A DNA stretch of 7,502 bases, taken from assembly GCA_027449005.1 (NCBI GenBank), contig DAIDML010000019.1, forward strand, positions 1 through 7,502, written 5' to 3'. This DNA is from Erysipelotrichaceae bacterium. GTDB taxonomy: Bacteria; Bacillota_I; Bacilli_A; Erysipelotrichales; Erysipelotrichaceae. Shown in pieces: positions 1 to 6,087 of the stretch (the stretch's first letter is position 1; each line of letters opens with the position of its first letter). Both the position numbers and the translations under genes were made by a program. The notes under the pieces are model-generated. The model made no database searches and had not been told where the DNA came from. It saw only the letters and a program-made list of their open reading frames with translations.

Positions 1-708
1 CACGAAGTAGGACATGCCACTTACAATGGTCAAGTGAACCCAGAGTTTGAGGGAATGACCATTGCTCAATCCATGACCTATGGACTCCATGAATCTCAAT
101 CACGACTCTTGGAAAATCTCATTGGTAAAACCAGAGCATTCTGGCAACCTCATTATGCTCATGTGCAATCCATCATCAGTGCATTAAAAGAGGTCTCATT
201 TGATGAATTCATCTTTGGTATCAATTATGTTGAGCACTCTTTCATTCGCGTTGAAGCGGATGAACTTACTTATCCTTTGCACATTATGCTACGTTATGAA
301 CTTGAGAAAGCTTTATTTGATGGCAGTTTAAGTGTGGATGATCTTCCACGTGTTTGGAACGAAAAATTTAAAGCTTATCTTAACTTGGATGTCACTAGTG
401 ATGATCATGGCGTACTTCAAGATGTGCACTGGAGTGGTGCAGCCTTTGGATACTTCCCAACCTATGCTTTAGGCAGTGCCTATGGTGCTATGTTCTTTGA
501 TGCCATGAACCAATCATTGAATGTTGAGGAAGCGTTACTCAACCAAGACTTCAAACAAATCAAAGCATGGCTTAAAGAGAATATCCATCAATATGGTGGA
601 CTGTACAATGGTAAGGACCTCATTCAACGTGTTTGTGGTGAGTCCTTCTCAGCTTCTGCTTACGTGAATGGTTTGATTGAAAAGTATTCCCAACTTTATT
701 CACTCTAA
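1..708 (+). CDS. M32 family metallocarboxypeptidase (Taq/Pfu type), C-terminal part
   Basis: Zinc- or cobalt-dependent carboxypeptidase that removes C-terminal amino acids from peptides, normally cytosolic. The window opens on the metal-binding motif HEVGH (fragment residues 1-5). The HESQSR motif follows at 30-35, and its Glu31 lies 26 residues after the second His, the spacing expected for the third metal ligand in M32 enzymes. The family motifs RVEADELTY (83-91) and D-V-H-W...GYFPTYALG (141-158) follow, then a normal C-terminal end and TAA stop. Family members are about 500 residues; the 235 here are the C-terminal half, so the gene is cut by the window edge and is not broken. The GTG at 34 lies inside the gene, after the HExxH motif, and is not the start. 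No T-tract terminator follows; an inverted repeat at 710-735 lies just after the stop. The family call is secure; substrate preference cannot be read. Confidence 0.96.
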   Translation, partial: HEVGHATYNGQVNPEFEGMTIAQSMTYGLHESQSRLLENLIGKTRAFWQPHYAHVQSIISALKEVSFDEFIFGINYVEHSFIRVEADELTYPLHIMLRYELEKALFDGSLSVDDLPRVWNEKFKAYLNLDVTSDDHGVLQDVHWSGAAFGYFPTYALGSAYGAMFFDAMNQSLNVEEALLNQDFKQIKAWLKENIHQYGGLYNGKDLIQRVCGESFSASAYVNGLIEKYSQLYSL

Positions 709-709
709 A

Positions 710-735
710 CATCACATGATTTGAAAAATGTGATG
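710..735. repeat. Inverted repeat overlapping the sod promoter
   Basis: Perfect 8-bp half-sites CATCACAT (710-717) and ATGTGATG (728-735) are separated by 10 bases. As RNA this would be a hairpin after the carboxypeptidase stop, but no T-tract follows, so it is a poor intrinsic terminator. As DNA it covers the proposed -35 box of sod (721-726) and part of the spacer, as a repressor operator would. The repeat is seen directly; its role is inferred. Confidence 0.5.
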
Positions 736-749
736 AGGGGTGTTAATCT
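721..749 (+). promoter_or_regulatory. Probable sigma-A promoter of the sod gene
   Basis: A TTGAAA -35 box at 721-726 is followed by a 17-bp spacer and a TAATCT -10 box at 744-749, with a TG one base upstream of the -10 (741-742), giving an extended -10. Transcription would begin near 756, about 20 nt before the sod ATG. The AAGGAG ribosome binding site at 763-768 lies 7 nt before the ATG. Confidence 0.6.
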
Positions 750-775
750 TAATATATACCATAAGGAGAAAAACA

Positions 776-1390
776 ATGACAAAACACACATTACCTGCGT
801 TAGGGTATGGTTACGAAGCACTTGAACCACACATCGATACGCAAACCATGACTATCCATCATTCAAAACATCATCAAGCTTATGTTGATAACCTCAATGC
901 TGCCCTTGATAAACATCCATCCCTCTTTGATAAGTCCTTAGTTGATTTAGTTAAAGAATTGAATTCAGTTCCTGAAGACATTCGTGGAGCAGTAAGAAAC
1001 AATGGTGGTGGACATTTAAACCACACTCATTTCTGGGAAGTCATGACTCCAGGAGGTGCAAGTACACCGAGTGGAAAACTATTGGAAGCCATCACATCCA
1101 CCTTTGGAAGTGTTGAAACTCTTAAAGAGGCCATTGCAACTGCAGGTAAAACTCGATTTGGATCTGGTTGGGCATGGCTCGTTGTCGACGCAAACAAAGC
1201 ACTTAAAGTGGTTTCTACAGCCAATCAAGATAATCCGATCACTGATGGTTTAACTCCAATTCTAGGCGTGAATGTTTGGGAACACGCATACTATCTCAAA
1301 TTCCAAAACCGTCGTCCTGACTACTTAACCACCTGGTTCAATGTGGTTAACTGGGACGTCGTTGCTAGAAACTACGAAGCAGCATTATAA
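776..1390 (+). CDS. sodA: Fe/Mn-family superoxide dismutase, with Asn in place of the Asp metal ligand
   Basis: Cytosolic enzyme converting superoxide to oxygen and hydrogen peroxide at a mononuclear Mn or Fe site. The 204-residue protein is full length and colinear with E. coli SodA. Ligands His28, His83 and His170 are present, as are the gateway residues His32 and Tyr36, the family signature WEHAYY (168-173) and the C-terminal NVVNWD. Gly79 and Gln151 (STANQD) match the Mn-type positions. The fourth ligand, Asp in the usual D-V-W-E-H motif, is Asn166 here (codon AAT, 1271-1273); everything around it is conserved. The ATG at 776 is chosen over an in-frame ATG at 740 because AAGGAG lies 7 nt upstream and the SOD homology starts at [18 protein letters not shown]; the 740 start would also precede the likely transcription start. 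The gene appears monocistronic, with its own promoter and terminator. Family certain; activity with Asn166 uncertain. Confidence 0.96.
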   Translation: MTKHTLPALGYGYEALEPHIDTQTMTIHHSKHHQAYVDNLNAALDKHPSLFDKSLVDLVKELNSVPEDIRGAVRNNGGGHLNHTHFWEVMTPGGASTPSGKLLEAITSTFGSVETLKEAIATAGKTRFGSGWAWLVVDANKALKVVSTANQDNPITDGLTPILGVNVWEHAYYLKFQNRRPDYLTTWFNVVNWDVVARNYEAAL

Positions 1391-1395
1391 TGATT

Positions 1396-1426
1396 AAGCT
1401 CTTAGGAAATTCCTAAGAGTTTTTTT
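1396..1426 (+). terminator. Intrinsic terminator of sod
   Basis: CTCTTAGG (1399-1406) pairs with CCTAAGAG (1412-1419) around a 5-nt loop, with weaker pairs extending outwards, followed by seven Ts (1420-1426). It lies 8 nt after the sod stop. Standard Rho-independent terminator. Confidence 0.93.
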
Positions 1427-1430
1427 ATGT

Positions 1431-1463
1431 CTAAAAGAAAAGAACTGGTTATCCCAGTTCTTT
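1431..1463 (-). terminator. Intrinsic terminator of the ankyrin/EF-G-like operon
   Basis: AAAGAACTGG (1439-1448) pairs with CCAGTTCTTT (1454-1463) around a 5-nt loop. Read on the minus strand the hairpin is followed by a T-rich run (1431-1440 complement), 5 nt after the EF-G-like stop codon. With the sod terminator it forms a back-to-back pair insulating convergent genes. Confidence 0.9.
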
Positions 1464-1468
1464 GTTGA

Positions 1469-3544
1469 TTATTCGTCTTCTTCTGCTTGTTTAACAGCTG
1501 ATTCAATGACCTTTTGAGCAATCGGTGGAGGTGCTACTTCGTAACGATCAAATTCTTGTACGAAACTGCCTCGTCCTTGAGTGAAACTACGTAGTTCAGT
1601 TGGATAGCGCATCATTTCAGTCATAGGAACTTCCGCACTAATGAGTTGTTCATTATCCGAAATCATCTCCATACCAAGAATGATCCCACGACGTTTGTTT
1701 AAATCACCAATCACAGTTCCAGTGTATTCTTCAGGGACAGTGACAGCCACTTTTACGATTGGTTCAAGTAGAACAGGTTTGGCTTGAGGCATACCTGAAC
1801 GATAGGCTAACTTAGCGGCTTGTTTGAAGGCAATTTCCTTAGAATCCACTTCATGATACTTACCATCAACAAGCGTTGCTTTAACACCCACAACCTTGTA
1901 TCCTGCTAAGACACCACGAACCATGGCTTCTCTTAATCCTGCTTCAACAGCTGGGAAGTACTGTCTTGGTACTGCACCACCAAAGACTTTTTCTTCAAAG
2001 ACCATTTCTGATGATTCACTTGGTTCGAAAGTAATGAAGACATGACCAAATTGACCAGCTCCACCGGATTGTTTCTTATGTTTACCTTCTGCAGTGACTG
2101 TTCCAAGTATGGTTTCTCGATATGGCACCTTAGGTTCAGTAAGATCAACTTCAACTTTATATTTCGCTTTAAGTTTAGACATGATCACATCGATGTGTTG
2201 ATCTCCTACACCATATAAGACAAGTTCGTGCGTTTCTGCATTCTTCTCCATACGTAGGGTTGGATCTTCTTCAAGTAATCTTTGAAGTGAGGTGGATAAT
2301 TTATCTTCATCCAGTTTGGTCTTTGGCCATAGTGCAACCCCAAGCATCGGTTGTACAAATTCGATTGGATCAAAGCTGACAATTCTGGTTTTGGCACATA
2401 AAGTGTCGTTGGTTTCTGTGTTTTGAAGTTTAACAATCGCTCCAATGTCCCCTGCAAACAATTTACCTACCCCAATTTGGTTCTTCCCTTTAATGAGGAA
2501 CAATTGGTTGACTTTTTCTGCTTTGTCTTTTTGTGTGTTATGAACGGTTGAATCGGTGGTTAATACTCCACTCATGACTTTAATGAAGGAAATTCTTCCA
2601 ACAAATGGATCAATGATGGTTTTAAATACTTTAGCACTGAAAGTTTCACTTTCTGAAGTTTGAAGTTGAACAAGATTACCTCTCTCATCCTTAGCTTCAA
2701 CCATGCCTTTTTCAGCATATGTCGGGAAGTAGTCCACAATCAGCTCAAGCAATCTTTCAACTCCAATGACTTTCATTGCGGAACCTGAATACACTGGAAG
2801 AATCTCTCCACTACGAACTCCAAGTCGAATACCCTTTAAGATTTCCGCATCACTGAAGGTTTCACCTTCAAAGAATTTTTCCATTAAGGCATCATCAGAC
2901 ATCGCAACAGCTTCAGAGATTTGTTCTTTTAATTCATTCACTCTTGAAACATACGCTTCAGGAACCGGTTTAGCATTCTCACGATCATTAATGAACCATG
3001 CTTTGTTCTTTAATACGTTAATCGATCCAACAATATGCCCATCTTCCATAATCGGAAGTTCAAAAGCAATAACCGCTTTACCAAACACTTCACGCAATTG
3101 ATCATAGGTTGCATCAAAAGAAGTATTGTCTTCATCCAATTTACTTACGAAGAAGATTGTAGGAAGCTTTCTTTCTTTTGCTTTCTTATACCCATTTAAT
3201 GTTCCACTTTGAACACCATCTTTCGCACTAACCACAATCAATGCATTATCCGCAACAGCTAAACCTGCGGTCGCTTCCCCAACATAATCCAAGTATCCTG
3301 GAGTATCGAGTATGTTGATTTTGGTGTTTCTAACTTCAATAGGGGCTAGTGATGTAAAAACAGAGACCCCACGCTTAACTTCTTCCGCATCATAATCCAA
3401 GACTGAGTTTCCATCCACGGCTTTACCAATGCGATCAATCGCTTTGGTATGCAGAAGCATACTTTCAACTAACGTCGTTTTACCTGATCCTGAGTGGCCT
3501 AAGGTGACCACGTTTCTTACTTCAAATGATTGATAGTCTCTCAT
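1469..3544 (-). CDS. fusA2: EF-G-like translational GTPase (EF-G2/FusA2 type)
   Basis: Paralogue of elongation factor G in the group related to Thermus EF-G-2; members are five-domain ribosome-associated GTPases whose exact cellular role is not settled. The 691 residues include the G domain with P-loop GHSGSGKTT (16-24) in place of the EF-G AHIDAGKTT, switch I EEVKRGVSV (54-62), DTPGY (80-84), SKLD (134-137) and SGSAM (253-257), then domains II-V with SGGAGQFGHV and the late LLEPI segment. DTPGY replaces the catalytic His of DTPGH by Tyr, a family trait as I recall it; Ser134 replaces the Asn of NKxD. Start: ATG at 3544 with AAGGAG (3550-3555) 5 nt upstream; the ribosome binding site overlaps the TAA stop of the ankyrin gene, so the two are co-transcribed and probably translationally coupled. 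The C-terminus is acidic (EEDE). It is unlikely to be the sole EF-G, because it lacks canonical G1/G3 sequence. Confidence 0.93.
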   Translation of the reverse strand: MRDYQSFEVRNVVTLGHSGSGKTTLVESMLLHTKAIDRIGKAVDGNSVLDYDAEEVKRGVSVFTSLAPIEVRNTKINILDTPGYLDYVGEATAGLAVADNALIVVSAKDGVQSGTLNGYKKAKERKLPTIFFVSKLDEDNTSFDATYDQLREVFGKAVIAFELPIMEDGHIVGSINVLKNKAWFINDRENAKPVPEAYVSRVNELKEQISEAVAMSDDALMEKFFEGETFSDAEILKGIRLGVRSGEILPVYSGSAMKVIGVERLLELIVDYFPTYAEKGMVEAKDERGNLVQLQTSESETFSAKVFKTIIDPFVGRISFIKVMSGVLTTDSTVHNTQKDKAEKVNQLFLIKGKNQIGVGKLFAGDIGAIVKLQNTETNDTLCAKTRIVSFDPIEFVQPMLGVALWPKTKLDEDKLSTSLQRLLEEDPTLRMEKNAETHELVLYGVGDQHIDVIMSKLKAKYKVEVDLTEPKVPYRETILGTVTAEGKHKKQSGGAGQFGHVFITFEPSESSEMVFEEKVFGGAVPRQYFPAVEAGLREAMVRGVLAGYKVVGVKATLVDGKYHEVDSKEIAFKQAAKLAYRSGMPQAKPVLLEPIVKVAVTVPEEYTGTVIGDLNKRRGIILGMEMISDNEQLISAEVPMTEMMRYPTELRSFTQGRGSFVQEFDRYEVAPPPIAQKVIESAVKQAEEDE

Positions 3545-3553
3545 ACGTTCTCC

Positions 3554-4222
3554 TTATTTCAATAGCGGTTTTAATTCCGCAAAACTGTGTTCTCTTACAT
3601 AATGAATCGCTTTGTTGCCATCATGGTCTAATAATTCTTTATCTGCTCCATGATCAAGCAAGTAAGTCACTAACTCAACATACCCTGAGTAACTCGCTCT
3701 CATTAATGCTGTACAACCAATTTTATCTTGCAAATTAACATCCGCTTTGTTTTCAATAAGGGTATTAATCACTTCACCTTTATAAGCAAGGCAAGCTTCC
3801 ATGAGCGCTGAGCGTCCCATTTCATCTTGAGTGTTCACGTTTGCTCCCTTTTTAATGAGATAATCCACCACATTGAGTTGACCTAAAAATGCAGCACGCA
3901 TTAAAGCAGTACGACCTTTATTGTCGGCAGCATTCACATCCGCTCCCAAATCAGTAAGACGTCGAACGATATCAAGACGACCCTTCTTAGCAGCACCCAT
4001 AATCGCAGTCTTGCCATTCACATCCTTCGCATTCACATTCGCTCCATGACTAAGCAAGAAAATAACGACATTTTCATGTCCTCGCTTAGCACTACGCATG
4101 AGTGCACTACGCCCTTCACCATTCACCACATTGACATCGGCTCCCTTAGAAACCATGGCACTGACTGTGCTAATGTCGCCATTGGCTGCAGCGTCGAAGA
4201 ATAATTTGTTGGTTTGATCCAT
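3554..4222 (-). CDS. Ankyrin-repeat protein of seven repeats
   Basis: The protein of 222 residues is almost entirely ankyrin repeats in a regular 33-residue register: about 2-34, 35-67, 68-100, 101-133, 134-166, 167-199 and a partial capping repeat 200-222. Each full repeat ends in a GA(D/N)VN-like turn (GADVN, GANVN, KADVN). The helix-1 core is S/T-A-L-M (for example GRTALMRAA) instead of the commoner TPLHLAA. No signal peptide, membrane segment or other domain is present, so it is a cytosolic protein-binding scaffold with no readable partner. The start at 4222 has a strong AGGAGGT site (4229-4235) 6 nt upstream. It is first in an operon with the EF-G-like gene, 9 nt between stop and start. 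It lies directly behind an intrinsic terminator with no room for its own promoter, so its expression must depend on read-through of the leader. Confidence 0.93.
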   Translation of the reverse strand: MDQTNKLFFDAAANGDISTVSAMVSKGADVNVVNGEGRSALMRSAKRGHENVVIFLLSHGANVNAKDVNGKTAIMGAAKKGRLDIVRRLTDLGADVNAADNKGRTALMRAAFLGQLNVVDYLIKKGANVNTQDEMGRSALMEACLAYKGEVINTLIENKADVNLQDKIGCTALMRASYSGYVELVTYLLDHGADKELLDHDGNKAIHYVREHSFAELKPLLK

Positions 4223-4251
4223 GTGTTTACCTCCTATAGTTCAAACTTAAC

Positions 4252-4280
4252 AAAAAAGATGGACATTCCTAGTCCATCTT
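4252..4280 (-). terminator. Leader terminator (probable attenuator) upstream of the ankyrin gene
   Basis: On the minus strand AAGATGGAC (complement of 4272-4280) pairs with GTCCATCTT (complement of 4256-4264): 9 bp around a 7-nt loop, followed by six Ts (complement of 4252-4257). It points towards the ankyrin gene and ends 16 nt before that gene's ribosome binding site. The TAG of the upstream short ORF lies in its loop. Confidence 0.88.
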
Positions 4281-4364
4281 AAAAGTGTTGTCTTTATTGT
4301 GCAGGCGTACGATTTTTGCCACAAGAGAAAGAGTTTCTATGTCGAAGACCCGTCTCATGGACAT
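4269..4364 (-). CDS. Short leader ORF, 31 codons (29 from the second ATG)
   Basis: An open frame runs from ATG at 4364 or, better spaced, from ATG at 4358, to TAG at 4269-4271. Just upstream, AAAGGCGGTGAT (complement of 4363-4374) matches the sequence complementary to the 16S rRNA 3' end (AAAGGAGGTGAT) at 11 of 12 positions, which favours the second ATG. The peptide begins MRRVFDIETLSLVAKIVRL and ends NTFKMD; it is charged and amphipathic with no membrane segment. The ETLSL core recalls small holin-like toxin peptides, but the hydrophobic stretch of that group is missing, so this is only a weak resemblance. The stop lies in the attenuator loop, which suits a leader peptide. I do not recognise it with certainty. 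Confidence 0.4.
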   Translation of the reverse strand: MSMRRVFDIETLSLVAKIVRLHNKDNTFKMD

Positions 4365-4387
4365 CACCGCCTTTCTGCTTTAACTAT

Positions 4388-4415
4388 ATTGTAAACGATT
4401 ACACACACATTTCAA
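4388..4415 (-). promoter_or_regulatory. Probable promoter of the leader and ankyrin/EF-G-like operon
   Basis: On the minus strand a TTGAAA -35 box (complement of 4410-4415) is followed by 16 bp and a TACAAT -10 box (complement of 4388-4393). Transcription would start near 4381, just before the leader. It is divergent from the helicase promoter, with the two -35 boxes about 30 bp apart. Confidence 0.65.
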
Positions 4416-4444
4416 GTGTTTTCATACTGATTTGGTAAAAGTTC

Positions 4445-4475
4445 TTGCATCTGTCCCCCCCTTGTGTGCTATACT
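4445..4475 (+). promoter_or_regulatory. Probable extended -10 promoter of the helicase gene, with a C7 tract in the spacer
   Basis: TATACT at 4470-4475 is preceded by TG at 4467-4468, an extended -10. The best -35 match is TTGCAT (4445-4450), giving a long 19-bp spacer that contains seven consecutive Cs (4455-4461). The start site would be near 4482, leaving a leader of about 27 nt. This placement rules out the in-frame GTG at 4464 as a translation start. Confidence 0.6.
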
Positions 4476-4508
4476 ACTCAAAGTGTTTATTCACGGAAAA
4501 GAGAAATT

Positions 4509-6056
4509 ATGAATTTTAATCAATTAGCATTGCATACAAACATATTACGCGCCATCGAGGACGCGCAATTCACAGAAACCACAGACATCCAAGCTCAAGC
4601 TATCCCATCGATGTTAGATGGTTTAGACATCATTGGACAATCACATACAGGAACTGGAAAGACTGCAGCCTTCGTGCTCCCTATCTTATCCATGCTTCAA
4701 AGAACTAGCGAGAAGAGACTGCCTCAGGCACTAATCTTATGTCCAACCCGTGAATTGGCCATTCAGATTACCACTCAAATCCGCATGTTCTCTAAATATA
4801 TGGAAAACATCAAGACGGTCACCATTTATGGTGGACAACCGATTTCAACCCAAATCTTCCAACTCAAAGGCGGAGTCGATATTGTGGTTGGAACTCCAGG
4901 ACGTATTCTTGATCATATGCGACGTAAAACACTACGCTTTGAACAAACTCGTTTCTTAGTCTTAGATGAAGCTGATGAAATGCTTCAAATGGGATTTAAG
5001 GAAGAACTGGAAGATATTCTAAAAGAACTTCCAAAAGAGCGTCAAACTGCATTGTTCTCAGCTACCATGCCTAAAGCGATTCTTGATATCACAAAACAAT
5101 ACCAAGTAAAACCTAAGCATATTCAAATTGCTAAGGACACTCGTACAGTTTCAAACATCCAACAGCTTCTATACGAAGTACAAAGCGAACACAAAGATGA
5201 ATTACTCACTCAAGTGTTAAGCATGTACAAACCAAACCAAGCCATCGTGTTTGCCAACACCAAGAAAATGGTGGATGACCTTAACGATGTCTTAAACCAA
5301 GCTGGTTTCAGTGTTGCAGCGTTACATGGTGACATGAAACAAGACATGCGTACTTCCATTATGGCTAAGTTCAAATTAGGTCATATCAAGATCATGATCG
5401 CAACTGACGTTGCTGCTCGTGGAATTGACGTAAACAACCTAGACATGGTAATCAACTATGACTTACCTCAAGATGATGAATACTACATTCACCGTATTGG
5501 TCGTACAGGTCGCGCAAGTGCTCAAGGAACTGCCATTACACTGGTATCTCCTAAACAACGTCGTTCATGGTTACGTTTAGTTCAAACACATAAACTGAAT
5601 GTTGCCACAATGCCATATCCTACACAAGAAGAACTTGACTTCCTAATCACTTCTTCCATCATGGATAAACTTCAATCTTCAGACATTAAACCAGATATGC
5701 TTGATTTAGCTCAAGCACTTCTAGTGAACTATGAGCATCCTGAAGCCTTGGTGGCTGAACTGTTGTCCCACATTGTTGGAAACCAAAAGTTCAAAGCATT
5801 AAAACCACTTAAACAAGCTCGTGAAGGCAACTTCAAAACATACACGCTTAACGTTGGACGTAAGCATGGTGTTAACCCAAGCAAACTAGTGAAGTCCGCA
5901 ACTGATTTATGTGGCATTCACCAACGTTTCATTGGTGACATTCATGTTGAATCTGATTCAACTATCATCAACATCGCATCAAGCGTTGACTTTGGACAAA
6001 TCAAACGTCTAAAAAGAATGCTTCCTAAACAAAACATCTTTATCTCAGTATCCTAA
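4509..6056 (+). CDS. DEAD-box ATP-dependent RNA helicase with DbpA-type RNA-binding C-terminus
   Basis: ATP-dependent RNA unwinding enzyme of the DeaD/CshA/DbpA kind, expected in ribosome assembly, mRNA decay or cold adaptation. The 515 residues carry all motifs in order: Q motif with Gln28, motif I SHTGTGKT (45-52), Ia PTREL (79-83), GTPGR (128-132), DEAD (153-156), SAT (184-186), IVFANT (246-251), ATDVAARGID (298-307) and HRIGRTGR (328-335). Residues from about 442 (TLNVGRKHGVNPSKLV) to the end match the DbpA RNA-binding domain, which in YxiN/DbpA recognises a 23S rRNA hairpin; whether this protein shares that target cannot be read. ATG 4509 is chosen because the 4464 GTG lies within the promoter. 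The ribosome binding site is weak (GGAAAAGAG, 4495-4503), unlike the strong sites of its neighbours. Monocistronic, with its own terminator. CshA or DeaD naming is uncertain, so no symbol is given. Confidence 0.96.
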   Translation: MNFNQLALHTNILRAIEDAQFTETTDIQAQAIPSMLDGLDIIGQSHTGTGKTAAFVLPILSMLQRTSEKRLPQALILCPTRELAIQITTQIRMFSKYMENIKTVTIYGGQPISTQIFQLKGGVDIVVGTPGRILDHMRRKTLRFEQTRFLVLDEADEMLQMGFKEELEDILKELPKERQTALFSATMPKAILDITKQYQVKPKHIQIAKDTRTVSNIQQLLYEVQSEHKDELLTQVLSMYKPNQAIVFANTKKMVDDLNDVLNQAGFSVAALHGDMKQDMRTSIMAKFKLGHIKIMIATDVAARGIDVNNLDMVINYDLPQDDEYYIHRIGRTGRASAQGTAITLVSPKQRRSWLRLVQTHKLNVATMPYPTQEELDFLITSSIMDKLQSSDIKPDMLDLAQALLVNYEHPEALVAELLSHIVGNQKFKALKPLKQAREGNFKTYTLNVGRKHGVNPSKLVKSATDLCGIHQRFIGDIHVESDSTIINIASSVDFGQIKRLKRMLPKQNIFISVS

Positions 6057-6087
6057 AACAAAGAACGGGTTCAACCCCGTTCTTTTT
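6057..6087. terminator. Bidirectional terminator between the helicase and VOC genes
   Basis: AAAGAACGGG (6060-6069) pairs with CCCGTTCTTT (6076-6085) around a 6-nt loop. On the plus strand it continues into five Ts (6083-6087), ending the helicase. On the minus strand it continues into a T-rich run (complement of 6050-6062), ending the VOC gene. The VOC stop codon TGA (6071-6073) lies in the loop, and the minus-strand 5' arm encodes the last four residues KERG. Confidence 0.9.

Larger units (their letters stand above)
4252..4381 (-). ncRNA. Candidate regulatory leader or small RNA upstream of the ankyrin/EF-G-like operon
   Basis: A transcript of about 130 nt is predicted between a minus-strand promoter (4388-4415) and an intrinsic terminator (4252-4280). 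It contains a short ORF (4269-4364). Two rival pairings are visible: a copy of GTCCAT at 4357-4362 (complement) repeats the first six bases of the terminator 3' arm and could pair with the 5' arm, and AGGCG in the short ORF's ribosome binding site can pair with CGCCT (complement of 4303-4307). I see no T-box, purine, SAM or preQ1 riboswitch consensus, and no SRP-RNA helix 8 sequence. It may act in cis as an attenuator, or be a free small RNA with some read-through into the operon. The promoter and terminator are read directly; the function is inferred. Confidence 0.5.

Noticed and set aside
34..36. GTG at 34 as the start of a short protein
   Set aside because: The frame is open to base 1 and encodes the HExxH motif of the carboxypeptidase before it.
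740..775. Upstream in-frame ATG giving the SOD 12 extra residues
   Set aside because: No ribosome binding site, it lies in the spacer of the proposed promoter, and the SOD homology starts at the 776 ATG with AAGGAG correctly spaced.
2766..3101. 111-codon open frame on the plus strand inside the EF-G-like gene
   Set aside because: Antisense shadow of a well-conserved coding region; no ribosome binding site and no recognisable protein. Other short frames inside sod, the helicase, the ankyrin and the MFS genes were dismissed for the same reason.
3554..4222. Ankyrin repeats as evidence of a eukaryotic-type effector or horizontal transfer
   Set aside because: Composition, ribosome binding site and operon structure match the neighbours; no secretion signal is present.
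4252..4381. Leader as a known RNA such as SRP RNA, T-box or common riboswitches
   Set aside because: None of the hallmark sequences of these classes is visible; without a covariance search the region stays unclassified.
4464..4508. GTG at 4464 as helicase start
   Set aside because: It overlaps the promoter -10 region, lacks a ribosome binding site and adds 15 residues without similarity to DEAD-box proteins.
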